Assembly: GCF_011752565.1 (NCBI RefSeq)
Contig: NZ_VWXK01000010.1
Span: forward strand, 143,199 to 207,198
DNA length: 64,000 nt
Reading direction: 5' to 3'
From: Pantoea sp. Ap-967
GTDB taxonomy: Bacteria > Pseudomonadota > Gammaproteobacteria > Pseudomonadales > Pseudomonadaceae
Position numbers and translations under genes: made by a program
Shown: in pieces, positions 1-8,358 of the stretch
Numbering within the stretch: position 1 is the stretch's first letter
Layout: every line of letters begins with the position of its first letter
The notes under the pieces: model-generated
Seen by the model: the letters and a program-made list of their open reading frames with translations, nothing else
Told to the model about the DNA's origin: nothing
Databases searched by the model: none

Positions 1-2
1 AG

Positions 3-563
3 GAGCACCGGCTGTTTCCCTGGCTGACGGTGGAGCAGAACATTGCCCTGGGCCTGGTCAATGAACACCTGACCCAGGGCGAACGCGCCCGCCGCGTGCA
101 TGAGTTCGTGCAACTGGTGGGGCTGGTGGGGTTCGAGTCGGCCTACCCGCACCAACTGTCTGGCGGCATGGCCCAGCGTGTGGCGATTGCCCGTGGGCTG
201 GTGGCCAGCCCCCGCATTCTGTTGCTCGACGAACCCTTCGGCGCGCTGGATGCGCTAACCCGCCAGCAACTGCAGGACGAGCTGCTGGCCATTCGCGAGC
301 GGGCGGGCATTACCACGTTGCTGGTGACCCACGATGCCGAGGAGGCGACGTACCTGGCAGACCGGGTGGTGGTGCTGGAGCCGCGCCCCGGGCGGATCAA
401 GTCGGTGGTGGAAATCGACCTGCCGCACCCGCGCCTGCGTACCGGGGTAGCCTTGCATGGGCTGCGCGAGAAGGTGCTGCATCAGATTACCGGCGATGGC
501 GGTTACCTGCCGCCACCGGCACGGCGGGTCGAGGGCTTGAGGCCAGAGTTGATTGCCCTGTAG
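3..563 (+). CDS. ABC transporter ATP-binding protein, sulfonate/taurine/nitrate type (5' truncated)
   Basis: The C-terminal about 186 residues of an importer ATPase; the start and Walker A lie before the window. The frame is open from the first bases ([13 protein letters not shown], the Q-loop region). Visible motifs are the ABC signature LSGGMAQR, Walker [13 protein letters not shown] and the H-loop [10 protein letters not shown]. The SsuB/TauB/NrtD-like family energises uptake of sulfonates, taurine or nitrate, and the exact substrate cannot be told from this fragment. The TAG stop codon falls inside a REP element that begins at position 560. Confidence 0.88.
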   Translation, partial: EHRLFPWLTVEQNIALGLVNEHLTQGERARRVHEFVQLVGLVGFESAYPHQLSGGMAQRVAIARGLVASPRILLLDEPFGALDALTRQQLQDELLAIRERAGITTLLVTHDAEEATYLADRVVVLEPRPGRIKSVVEIDLPHPRLRTGVALHGLREKVLHQITGDGGYLPPPARRVEGLRPELIAL

Positions 564-583
564 GAGCGGGCTTGCCCCGCGCA
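560..583. repeat. REP element, single unit
   Basis: A gtaggagcgggcttgcc-type Pseudomonas REP unit. It supplies the stop codon (TAG, 561-563) of the upstream ABC ATPase gene. Confidence 0.8.
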
Positions 584-670
584 GGCGGCGGTATCGGCTG
601 GCATGGAAAAACAGCCACATATCAAGGCGATGGACGCCACCAACTGAGATCGGTATGATGCCACCGCGTT

Positions 671-747
671 GCACTCGTAGCTCAGCTGGATAGAGTACTG
701 CCCTCCGAAGGCAGGGGTCGTGGGTTCGAATCCCGCCGAGTGCGCCA
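671..747 (+). tRNA. tRNA-Arg (anticodon CCG)
   Basis: A 77-nt cloverleaf. Acceptor strands 671-677 (gcactcg) and 737-743 (cgagtgc) pair perfectly, followed by discriminator G and encoded CCA. The anticodon stem ctgcc/ggcag encloses loop ctccgaa, giving anticodon CCG, which reads arginine CGG codons. The T-arm has the expected ggttcgaatcc. Confidence 0.97.
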
Positions 748-884
748 TACCTCCAAAGCCCGCCTTGTGCGGGCTTTGTCGTTTTGGTCATTTGTGCGAC
801 ATGTCGCGTTCGGCACCCTCCCGTGCCAGGGCCAATGGTGTTAGCGTGAACCCTTCATTTGCCTGCGAAGGAACGCGCCACGCC

Positions 885-2615
885 ATGCCATTGCACAAAC
901 TCACCGCCGCCACGCTTCTGCTGGCCAGCATCGGCCTGTTCACCCAGCCCGCCCAGGCCAACCTCACGCAACAGCAGTCGGCGGCCATCGTCAAAGCGTT
1001 CGACGGCAGCGACCCGGCCGACTTCAAGCAGTTTCTCGGCAAGCTCAAAGCCAGCGAGCAAGCCAAGGCCGGCAACCTCGGCGCCACCCTGGACGCCTAC
1101 CTCGCCGGCAAGGCGCTGAGCCCCGAGCAGCAGAACGAGGTCTACCGCCTGCTGGGCCTGTACACCCGCATCAAGTACGCCAAGGCCGCCACCGACAACC
1201 TGCGCGAGCTGGTAGCCATTCCGACCTTCGCCGTCGACGGCGTGCCGCAGCACGAAAACCCCGAATTCCTCAAGATCGCCGGCAAGATCAAGGCCCTGGC
1301 CGACAGCTTTGGCCTGGCATTTCGCAACATCGACAACCGCGTGTACGAGATCTCGCTCGGTGAAGGCAAGGAAGTGGTCGGCATCCATGCCCACGCCGAC
1401 GTGGTGCCGGTGAACCCCGCCAACTGGAAACTGGCCGATGGCACCCAACTCGACCCGTTCAAGGTCACCCTGGTGGGCGACCGCATGTACGGCCGCGGAA
1501 CCGAAGACGACAAGAACGGCATCATCGTGGCGCTGTATGCACTGAAAGTGGCCAAGGACGAAAACCTGCCGCTGGCCCGGCAGTTCAAGCTGCTGATCGA
1601 CACCACCGAGGAAACCAGCGGCGACGCCATCCCGTATTACTTCGAACGCAACCCTACCCCCGACTACAACCTCGCCCTGGACGGCGGCTACCCGGTGGTG
1701 ATCGCCGAAAAAGGCTACGGCACGGTGATGGCCAGCTTCAGCAAGCGCCCGGCCAGCGGCAAAGGCGCTGAAATCGTCAACCTCACGGGCGGGCTTGCCA
1801 CCAACCAGATCCCCACCACCTCGGTGGCGACCTTGCTGGCCGACGACCCAGCGGCATTGGCCAAGCGCCTGGAAGCGGCCGGCGCCGACTACGTCAAGCG
1901 CAACGGCAACGACTTCCGCATCGACGCCAAGGTGCAGGGCAAGCAGGTACTGCTGACCGTAACCGGCATATCGGCCCACTCTTCCGAGCCGCAGTCGGGC
2001 GTCAACCCGGTGGCGCGCATGCTCGGTTTCCTCGACGGCCTGGGCCCGCAGGTGCCGCTCAAGCGCAACCAGTTCACCGATGCCGCCCGCTATGCCAGCG
2101 CAAACTGGGGGCTGGATTACTTGGGCAAGCAGCTGGGCATCGGTTTCCAAGACAGCTTCATGGGCCCGTTGACCACCTCGCTGACGTTCGTGGGCGTGGA
2201 TGACAAAGGCCTGAAACTGGCGGTCAACCTGCGCATTCCCAAGGGCAAGCCGCTCGCCACGCTCAAGGACCAGCTGGCCGAAAAACTCGGCAACTGGGCC
2301 CGCCAGAGCCACACGTCGGTAGCGTTCGACTACAGCCTGGACGAACCGATGTACCGCAACCCCGAGGGCGAGTGGGTCAAGGCCCTGCTCGACGTGGCGA
2401 GCGAGAACCTGGGCATGAAGCACGAATTCGGCACATCGGCCGGCGCCACCTCGGTGCATGACCTGCCCAACGGCGTGCAGTTCGGCCTGGCCATGCCGGA
2501 CGTGAAATACACCGGGCACAACGACAACGAGTTCAAGACCGTGGAGCAGTTCATGCTCGACTTGCAGGTGGTGAGCGAGATGGTGGCGCGGATTGGGCAG
2601 ATGCCCAAGCTTTGA
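885..2615 (+). CDS. Exported M20-family dipeptidase/metallopeptidase
   Basis: A 576-residue protein with an N-terminal signal peptide (hydrophobic TAATLLLASIGLFTQPAQA), so probably periplasmic. M20 zinc-binding landmarks are present: HAHADVVPVN around residue 168, GRGTEDDKNG, the catalytic acidic TTEETSGD, and a late His in TGHND. The family (PepV, succinyl-diaminopimelate desuccinylase-like) hydrolyses dipeptides or N-acyl amino acids; the substrate is unknown. The ATG at 885 was chosen because the longer reading would overlap the tRNA and lacks a signal peptide at its N terminus. Confidence 0.88.
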   Translation: MPLHKLTAATLLLASIGLFTQPAQANLTQQQSAAIVKAFDGSDPADFKQFLGKLKASEQAKAGNLGATLDAYLAGKALSPEQQNEVYRLLGLYTRIKYAKAATDNLRELVAIPTFAVDGVPQHENPEFLKIAGKIKALADSFGLAFRNIDNRVYEISLGEGKEVVGIHAHADVVPVNPANWKLADGTQLDPFKVTLVGDRMYGRGTEDDKNGIIVALYALKVAKDENLPLARQFKLLIDTTEETSGDAIPYYFERNPTPDYNLALDGGYPVVIAEKGYGTVMASFSKRPASGKGAEIVNLTGGLATNQIPTTSVATLLADDPAALAKRLEAAGADYVKRNGNDFRIDAKVQGKQVLLTVTGISAHSSEPQSGVNPVARMLGFLDGLGPQVPLKRNQFTDAARYASANWGLDYLGKQLGIGFQDSFMGPLTTSLTFVGVDDKGLKLAVNLRIPKGKPLATLKDQLAEKLGNWARQSHTSVAFDYSLDEPMYRNPEGEWVKALLDVASENLGMKHEFGTSAGATSVHDLPNGVQFGLAMPDVKYTGHNDNEFKTVEQFMLDLQVVSEMVARIGQMPKL

Positions 2616-2630
2616 TCGACACACGATCCT

Positions 2631-2715
2631 GTAGGAGCGGGCTTGCCCCGCGAAGCAAACGACGCGGGGCATGGCACCGGCTGCGCCGGTGTTCGCGGGA
2701 CAAGCCCGCTCCTAC
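2631..2715. repeat. Inverted pair of REP elements (BIME-like)
   Basis: Two REP units in head-to-head orientation (gtaggagcgggcttgcc ... ggacaagcccgctcctac), with an internal palindrome accggctgcgccggt. They lie just after the M20 peptidase stop and can form a strong hairpin that may act in transcript end formation. Confidence 0.85.
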
Positions 2716-2834
2716 AGAACGTCCATGACGTTTTTCAATCGACTCGATGCCGTTTCCTGCATTGCCGTGCAGGCCTGCGTGCCGGATGCTTTATTTACGT
2801 TAAGCGTTCGTCTTTTCCACCCGCAGAGGCTCGT

Positions 2835-3272
2835 ATGAAGACCGTCGAACAAATCCTCAAGACCAAGTCCCAGCACCAGACCGTGTACACCATCGGCCCG
2901 GATGACTCGGTGCTCGACGCCCTGAAAGTGCTGGCGGAAAAAAACGTGGGTGCGTTGCCGGTGGTCCAGGGCAACCAGGTGGTGGGCATCGTCAGTGAGC
3001 GCGACTATGCGCGCAAGCTGGTACTCAAGGGCCGCTCTTCGGCGGCAACGCCGGTGCGCGAGATCATGAGCGCGCCGGTGGTGACGGTGGAGCCGAAGCA
3101 GAAGCTCGATTTCTGCATGAACCTGATGACCGACCGCCACCTGCGCCACCTGCCGGTGGTCGACAACGGCCAGCTGCTCGGCCTGCTGTCGATCGGCGAC
3201 CTGGTCAAGGAAACCATCGCCGAACAGGCCAGCCTGATCCAGCAGATGGAGCAGTACATTCGCGGCGAATGA
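2835..3272 (+). CDS. CBS-domain protein
   Basis: A 145-residue protein made of two consecutive CBS domains (about residues 10-65 and 75-135), with typical LPVVxxxxxxGIVSERD and LPVVDNGQLLGLLSIGDL strands. Such stand-alone CBS pairs bind adenosyl ligands (AMP, ATP, SAM) and act as energy or redox sensors. No catalytic domain is attached. The start at 2835 matches the family length; the longer upstream reading would include REP sequence. Confidence 0.9.
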   Translation: MKTVEQILKTKSQHQTVYTIGPDDSVLDALKVLAEKNVGALPVVQGNQVVGIVSERDYARKLVLKGRSSAATPVREIMSAPVVTVEPKQKLDFCMNLMTDRHLRHLPVVDNGQLLGLLSIGDLVKETIAEQASLIQQMEQYIRGE

Positions 3273-3279
3273 CCGCGCC

Positions 3280-3921
3280 TCAGTGGTAGGCGCGCTCCAG
3301 CTCGTCCAGCTGATGGTCGAAGCTGCGCAGGCGCGCCGACCAGGTGTACACCAGCACTTCCAGGTCACGGTTGAGCACGGCGGTGTTGCCCTGGCCGCTG
3401 CTCGACGGCTCGCACAGGTCCAACTGATAACGCTCGCGGGCCATTGCCGTGGCCACGCTGGAGAGGTCGCGGGCGTTGGCCAGCCAGTGGTGATGGTGGT
3501 CGTGGATTTCCCGGTCCAGTGCCCGGCACTGGTGCTTGAGCGCATCCAGGCTTTGCTCCAGCGGGGTGCCCTTGAGTTCGCCCATCACTTCTTCGAAGGT
3601 ACGCCCGGAGTGCCAGTAGCTGCCCCAGAAGTAGCGGTCGAACACCGTCTCGACGCGGCGCAGCGCAACCTTGGTGTTCCAGATGGTGAGCAACGTTCGC
3701 CCCTGGATCACCTCGCGCTTGTTCAGGTGCAACTGCTGCCAGGCGATCCAGGTCAGCCCCAGCAACGCGACCGCCGCGGTCACCGCGGCAGCGGCGTAGA
3801 GGAACTGCACCGCCTGGTTCATCTGCTGGGTGTGGCGGATGCCGTAGAAGTAACCGGCCGTCAGGGTGCCCAGGACTGTCACGGAGCACCAGAAACCTGG
3901 TGCGTAGGGATCTTTCATCAC
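3280..3921 (-). CDS. Conserved hypothetical membrane protein
   Basis: A 213-residue protein with two hydrophobic helices near the N terminus (about residues 10-28 and 37-62) and a hydrophilic, probably cytoplasmic, helical C-terminal part containing the HDHHHHW cluster. I do not recognise a named family. It converges with the CBS gene, 7 bp apart. Confidence 0.75.
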   Translation of the reverse strand: MMKDPYAPGFWCSVTVLGTLTAGYFYGIRHTQQMNQAVQFLYAAAAVTAAVALLGLTWIAWQQLHLNKREVIQGRTLLTIWNTKVALRRVETVFDRYFWGSYWHSGRTFEEVMGELKGTPLEQSLDALKHQCRALDREIHDHHHHWLANARDLSSVATAMARERYQLDLCEPSSSGQGNTAVLNRDLEVLVYTWSARLRSFDHQLDELERAYH

Positions 3922-3987
3922 GCTATCCCCTTATTGTTTTCCTGAGCATAGCAACGGCCAATCACTCGTCAGGTGCCGCTGGGCACT

Positions 3988-4230
3988 TTATTTTCGGGGG
4001 CGGCGCAAGGCCTCGTTGAGTTGATCGAAAGGCACCGCCCAATCGGCATCTTCAATGATGCTGTCCTTGAGAAAGGCGCGCTGGGGCTCGCTCCAGAACG
4101 GCGCATCCACCAGCTTGATCTCATTCTTGAGCGGCGAGTGGCTGGCAATGAACTGGTCGATGCTCACGGCATCGTCGGGCAAGCCCAGTTGCTTGAACAG
4201 TTCGGCAAAGGGATGGATCGGCGCTTCCAT
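3988..4230 (-). CDS. DUF2789 family small protein
   Basis: An 80-residue protein, MEAPIHPFAELFKQLGL..., typical of the DUF2789 family of short gammaproteobacterial proteins of unknown function (family assignment from memory). The ATG at 4230 is preceded by a near-perfect Shine-Dalgarno (aggagg, 4 nt away), which rules out the longer upstream reading. It lies downstream of the YbaK-like gene on the same strand, with a 61-bp gap. Confidence 0.78.
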   Translation of the reverse strand: MEAPIHPFAELFKQLGLPDDAVSIDQFIASHSPLKNEIKLVDAPFWSEPQRAFLKDSIIEDADWAVPFDQLNEALRRPRK

Positions 4231-4291
4231 GTTTCCTCCTGTGTGCCGGGCAGGCCATCGACGATGCCCGCCCGGCGTTGGTTGGAGCACA

Positions 4292-4750
4292 TCAGCACAG
4301 CTCGCGCACTTCGGCGTGCGGCACCAGCTTGAGATATTGCTCCATGCTCATGTGAATCAGGTGATCGTGGTCACCTGCCTCCAGGTAGACATCGCCCTGG
4401 CGGGTAAGACTCGAATCGAGCAGCATCCTGATCTGGTAGGCATCACCCATTGCCGGAATGGCCCCACGCTCGCAATCGCCGAACAGCATCGGCAAGGCGC
4501 TTTCGCGGGTGAGCTGCCAGGCGCCGGACATGCGCACCTTGCTCATGTCCATGTGGCGGTTGGCCGGTAGCACGGCCATCAGGTAATTGCCGTGACGGTC
4601 GTCGAGCATGACCGACTTGGCAACCCGCTCGGCAGGTACACCGGCCGTGCGCGCCGACTCAAGGCTGGTGGCCGAGTGTGGATGGGGAATGATGTCGTAA
4701 TCGCAGTTGGCCTGGTCCAGGCGCCGCTGCAGGGTTTTGGCCATACGCAT
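4292..4750 (-). CDS. YbaK/aminoacyl-tRNA deacylase-domain protein
   Basis: A 152-residue protein with the YbaK/ProRS-insertion (INS) fold: AKSVMLDD (catalytic-lysine strand), YLMAVLPANRHMDM, and a late GDxxYLEAGDHDHLIHM. The family hydrolyses mischarged aminoacyl-tRNAs in trans. Start 4750 has ggaggt 5 nt upstream. The exact tRNA specificity is not visible. Confidence 0.82.
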   Translation of the reverse strand: MRMAKTLQRRLDQANCDYDIIPHPHSATSLESARTAGVPAERVAKSVMLDDRHGNYLMAVLPANRHMDMSKVRMSGAWQLTRESALPMLFGDCERGAIPAMGDAYQIRMLLDSSLTRQGDVYLEAGDHDHLIHMSMEQYLKLVPHAEVRELC

Positions 4751-4929
4751 GTTGCACCTCCGCTATTGCCCCCCAACACCCTATTTTAGGCCTTGGGCGG
4801 CTGGGCATGGCCAAACTTCGATGGCAGGGCCTCTTGAGGTGACGACAGGTGAACTGGGGGAACGGGGTTTGGGCCTTCGCCGGGCAAGTGTGCTTGCACC
4901 TGCCCAGCGAACGGCCTGGCGGCAGGCTG

Positions 4930-5562
4930 TCAGATCGGCGCCCGGCGCAGGGTGGCAAGGAAGGTGGCGGCGCCGATGAACAGCCCGGCGAATGTGCGGT
5001 TCAGGCGTTTCTGCTGCTTGGGCGTGCGCAGCAGGCGCAGCACCCGCGACGCAAGGCCGGTATAGCCCGCCATCACCACCATGTCGACGCTGATCATGGT
5101 CACGGTAATGGCAATGTACTGCGGCAGCAGGGGTGCGTGCGGGTTGAGGAACTGCGGCAGCACCGCGAGCATGAACACCAGCGCCTTAGGGTTGCTGACG
5201 TTGACCAGGAAGCCACGGAACACCAGGCTCAGCGGCTTGCCGATCGGGCGCACGCCAGACTCGTCGGCCATTTCCATCGGCAGCGCACGCCATTGCTTGT
5301 AGGCCAGGTAAACGAGATAAGCGACGCCAAACCACTTGATGACCTGGAAGGCGGTGGCGGACGCCGCCAGAATGGCGCCGACGCCGGCAGCAATAATGGC
5401 GATCTGCACGATCAGGCCTAGTTGCAGGCCCAGGGCATTCCAATAGCCACGCCAGAAACCGTACTGCAGCCCGCTGGACATCGAGGCAATCGCCCCGGCA
5501 CCCGGCGACAGGCTGATTACCCAGCACGCGGCAAAGAAGCCCAACCACACTTCCATCGACAT
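4930..5562 (-). CDS. LysE/RhtB-family amino-acid exporter
   Basis: About 210 residues with six hydrophobic segments and the family N-terminal signature WVISLSPGAGAIASMSSGLQYG, plus NPKALVFMLAVLPQF in the middle. The family exports amino acids or homoserine lactones across the inner membrane. The ATG at 5562 is preferred; a GTG at 5565 and an ATG at 5556 are alternatives sharing the same gaggtg ribosome-binding site. Confidence 0.87.
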   Translation of the reverse strand: MSMEVWLGFFAACWVISLSPGAGAIASMSSGLQYGFWRGYWNALGLQLGLIVQIAIIAAGVGAILAASATAFQVIKWFGVAYLVYLAYKQWRALPMEMADESGVRPIGKPLSLVFRGFLVNVSNPKALVFMLAVLPQFLNPHAPLLPQYIAITVTMISVDMVVMAGYTGLASRVLRLLRTPKQQKRLNRTFAGLFIGAATFLATLRRAPI

Positions 5563-5650
5563 CACACACCTCGCTCAACAATTGTTGCAAAACGTTAAGC
5601 TAAAGGGTTGGCGAAAAAATAACCAGCGAATTTTTCCAGTACCGCCCTCT

Positions 5651-5673
5651 TCGCGGGGCAAGCCCGCTCCTAC
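5651..5673. repeat. REP element, single unit
   Basis: tcgcggggcaagcccgctcctac, one unit in reverse orientation. Confidence 0.82.
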
Positions 5674-5765
5674 AGGGTTTGCGGCGCGGCTGCTGGCACT
5701 GTTCCCTGCGCGACAGCGCAGCCCGTGGGGGCTGGGTGATCTCCTACAGGGTTTGCGCCGGCCTG

Positions 5766-5880
5766 GTAGGAGCGAGCGCAGCTCGCGATGGGGCGCGCAG
5801 CGGCCCCGGGTTTTCAGCCTCGCGGCACATGATGCCGGGGCTGCTTTGCAGCCTATCGCGAGCTGCGCTCGCTCCTACCA
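5766..5880. repeat. Inverted pair of second-type REP units
   Basis: Units of a second REP type (gtaggagcgagcgcagctcgcgat) face each other, separated by gggcgcgc- and gccggggctgctttgc-like spacer blocks that recur with other copies in the window (22,931-23,035 and 46,721-46,826). Confidence 0.85.
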
Positions 5881-5914
5881 CGTTCAGCGTCGGCGGGTGT
5901 GAACCATCAAAGGC

Positions 5915-7825
5915 TCAGGACAACGCCTCAAGCTCAGCCTGCATGCTTTCCAGCGTTTCCAGGGCTTCCATCCAGCCCTCCTCCAGCTCCGCTTCGCGCT
6001 GCTTGAGCTTGGTCTGGCGCGCCAGCAGGTCACGCAACTCATCCTTGCGCGCCGCCTCGTAGACGCCACTGTCACCCAGCGCTGCCTCCACTTCGGCCAG
6101 TTGCGCATGCACCTGGTTGAGCTCGGCTTCGAGCTTATCCGCCGCCTTCTTGTGCGGCGCCAGTTGCTGGCGCAAGGCCGCGGCCGCCTGGCGCTGGGCC
6201 TTCTTGTCGGTCTTGTCCGGGTTGGCCGGGGCGCTGCTGGCAGGCGCGCTGCGCTGGCGGTACTCGACCAGCCAGCGGCTGTAGTCGTCGAGGTCGCCAT
6301 CGAAGGTTTCGACCTTGCCGTCAGCCACCAGCAGGAAATCGTCAGTGGTGCTCTTGAGCAGGTGACGGTCGTGGGAAACCACCACCACAGCCCCGGCGAA
6401 CTCCTGCAGGGCCATGGTCAGCGCCAGGCGCATTTCCAGGTCCAGGTGGTTGGTCGGTTCGTCGAGCAGCAGCAGGTTCGGCCGTTCCCAGGCAATCAAG
6501 GCCAGGGCCAGGCGAGCCTTTTCACCGCCGGAGAAATTCACCACCGGCTCGTCGACACGGTCGCCGTGGAAGTCGAAACCGCCAAGGAAATCGCGCAGGG
6601 TCTGCTCGCGCTCGGCCGGGGCAATGCGCTGCAGGTGCAGCAGCGGGCTGGCCTTGTCGTCCAGCGAATCGAGCTGGTGCTGGGCGAAGTAGCCCACGGC
6701 CAGGTTCTCGCCGCGTACCAGGCGGCCCGACAGCGGCTCCAGCTCACCGGCCAGGTTCTTGATCAGGGTCGACTTGCCGGCGCCGTTAGGGCCCAGCAGG
6801 CCAATGCGCGCACCGGGCACCAGCTGCAGCTTGACCTTGTCGAGGATGGCCTTGTCGCCATAGCCCAGGCGCCCTTCGGACAGGCTGAGCAACGGGCTGG
6901 AGATCTTCTGCGACTCGCGGAAGACGAAGTCGAACGGCGAATCCACGTGCGCCGCCGACAACTCTTCCATGCGTTCCAGGGCCTTGATCCGGCTCTGCGC
7001 CTGGCGGGCCTTGGTGGCCTGGGCCTTGAAGCGGGCGATGTACTTTTCCATGTGCGCGCGCTGCGCCTGCTGCTTCTCGTAGGCCTGCTGCTGCTGGGCC
7101 AGGCGTTCGGCACGGGTGCGCTCGAAGGCGGTGTAGCCGCCCTTGTACAGGTTGAGTTTGCGCTGCTCCACATGCAGCACGTGGTCGACCACGGCGTCGA
7201 GGAAGTCGCGGTCGTGGGAGATCAGCAACAGCGTGCCCGGGTAACCCTTGAGCCAGTCCTCCAGCCACAGGATCGCATCGAGGTCCAGGTGGTTGGTGGG
7301 TTCGTCGAGCAGCAGCAAATCAGACGGGCACATCAGCGCCTGGGCCAGGTTCAGGCGCATGCGCCAGCCGCCGGAGAAGTCGCCGACACGGCGGTCCATC
7401 TGCTCGTTGGTGAAGCCCAGGCCGGCCAGCAGCTTGCGCGCGCGGGCATCGGCGGTATAGCCGTCGGCGACTTCCAGCTCACTGTGCAGGCGGGCCAGGG
7501 CAGTGCCGTCGTGGGCCTGCTCGGCCACGGCGAGTTCGGCCTGGACCTTGCGCAGGCGGGCGTCGCCGTCGAGCACATAGTCCACTGCCAGGCGGTCGAG
7601 GGTGTCGACCTCCTGGCGCATGTGGGCGATGCGCCAGTCACCGGGCAGCTGGCAGTCGCCGGCATCGGGCGACAGCTCACCGCGCAGCAAGGCGAACAGG
7701 CTGGATTTTCCGGCGCCGTTGGCGCCGATCAGGCCGGCCTTGTGACCGGCGTGCAGGGTCATCTCGGCGCCTTCTAGCAAGCGCTGCGGACCACGCTGTA
7801 AAGTGAGGTTGGATAGTCTGATCAT
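5915..7825 (-). CDS. ABC-F ATPase, YheS-like
   Basis: A 636-residue soluble protein with two ABC ATPase cassettes and no membrane segments. Cassette 1 has Walker A GANGAGKSS (about residue 35), signature FSGGWRMR and Walker B LLLLDEPTNHLD. Cassette 2 has GPNGAGKST, FSGGEKAR and a second LLLLDEPTNHLD. A charged linker joins the cassettes, and the C terminus is a coiled-coil of about 90 residues. ABC-F proteins act on the ribosome (translation-factor or resistance type); length and C-terminal coil best fit the YheS/Uup branch. Confidence 0.92.
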   Translation of the reverse strand: MIRLSNLTLQRGPQRLLEGAEMTLHAGHKAGLIGANGAGKSSLFALLRGELSPDAGDCQLPGDWRIAHMRQEVDTLDRLAVDYVLDGDARLRKVQAELAVAEQAHDGTALARLHSELEVADGYTADARARKLLAGLGFTNEQMDRRVGDFSGGWRMRLNLAQALMCPSDLLLLDEPTNHLDLDAILWLEDWLKGYPGTLLLISHDRDFLDAVVDHVLHVEQRKLNLYKGGYTAFERTRAERLAQQQQAYEKQQAQRAHMEKYIARFKAQATKARQAQSRIKALERMEELSAAHVDSPFDFVFRESQKISSPLLSLSEGRLGYGDKAILDKVKLQLVPGARIGLLGPNGAGKSTLIKNLAGELEPLSGRLVRGENLAVGYFAQHQLDSLDDKASPLLHLQRIAPAEREQTLRDFLGGFDFHGDRVDEPVVNFSGGEKARLALALIAWERPNLLLLDEPTNHLDLEMRLALTMALQEFAGAVVVVSHDRHLLKSTTDDFLLVADGKVETFDGDLDDYSRWLVEYRQRSAPASSAPANPDKTDKKAQRQAAAALRQQLAPHKKAADKLEAELNQVHAQLAEVEAALGDSGVYEAARKDELRDLLARQTKLKQREAELEEGWMEALETLESMQAELEALS

Positions 7826-7875
7826 AGTGGTCGCGGAGTCTACCAGCTTCCTCGGCCCTCAGCGTGAGTGGAATC

Positions 7876-8358
7876 ATGCACACCGACCTGTGGAATCACG
7901 CCCTGGCCTTGTATGCCCGCCCCGGCGTTGAAACGGCCTGCCTGCAGTTGCAAGCCCTGGGTGGCGATGTTTGCCTGCTGCTTTGCGCCACCTGGCTGCA
8001 GCGGCGTGCAGTCGCCTACAGCCGCGACCGCGCCCAGGCGCTGCAGGCACTGGCCGAAAGCTGGCAGAAGGAAGTGGTCATGCCGCTGCGTACGCTGCGC
8101 CAGCAATGGCGGGACGCCGCACAGCAGGATGCCCAGTTGGCCGTGCTACGCGAGCAATTGAAGGGCCTGGAATTGCAGGCGGAAAAAACCTTGCTGCAAC
8201 GGCTGGAGGCCTGTGCACAGCCATGGCCCAGCGGGGCGCACGGGCTGGAGGAAGATTGGCTGACCCGGCTGGCGCCGGACCAGGCCCGTGGCCACGACGC
8301 GCTGGAGCAATTGCGCGTCGCGGCCGCAGCGCGTCAGGATGCCGAAGACGGCGCCTGA
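7876..8358 (+). CDS. TIGR02444-family conserved hypothetical protein
   Basis: A 160-residue helical protein, MHTDLWNHALALYARPGVE..., matching the TIGR02444 family of Pseudomonas proteins of unknown function (from memory). The gene diverges from the ABC-F gene. Its last 25 bp overlap the convergent algP gene, an arrangement also seen around P. aeruginosa algP. Confidence 0.8.
   Translation: MHTDLWNHALALYARPGVETACLQLQALGGDVCLLLCATWLQRRAVAYSRDRAQALQALAESWQKEVVMPLRTLRQQWRDAAQQDAQLAVLREQLKGLELQAEKTLLQRLEACAQPWPSGAHGLEEDWLTRLAPDQARGHDALEQLRVAAAARQDAEDGA

Larger units (their letters stand above)
5563..5914. other. Gene-free stretch holding three REP-type units
   Basis: This is the promoter side of the LysE gene followed by REP sequences at 5651-5673 and 5766-5880. 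No convincing reading frame or RNA gene is seen. Confidence 0.6.

Noticed and set aside
671..747. tRNA-Arg as an island attachment site
   Set aside because: It is 34 kb from the flagellar genes, and no integrase or duplicated tRNA end is visible.
720..884. Longer N terminus for the M20 peptidase
   Set aside because: It would begin inside the tRNA-Arg gene and would bury the signal peptide.
855..2672. Long antisense open frames across many genes (for example opposite the M20 peptidase and cyaA)
   Set aside because: These follow from the high GC content at third codon positions; they have no family resemblance and mirror well-identified genes.
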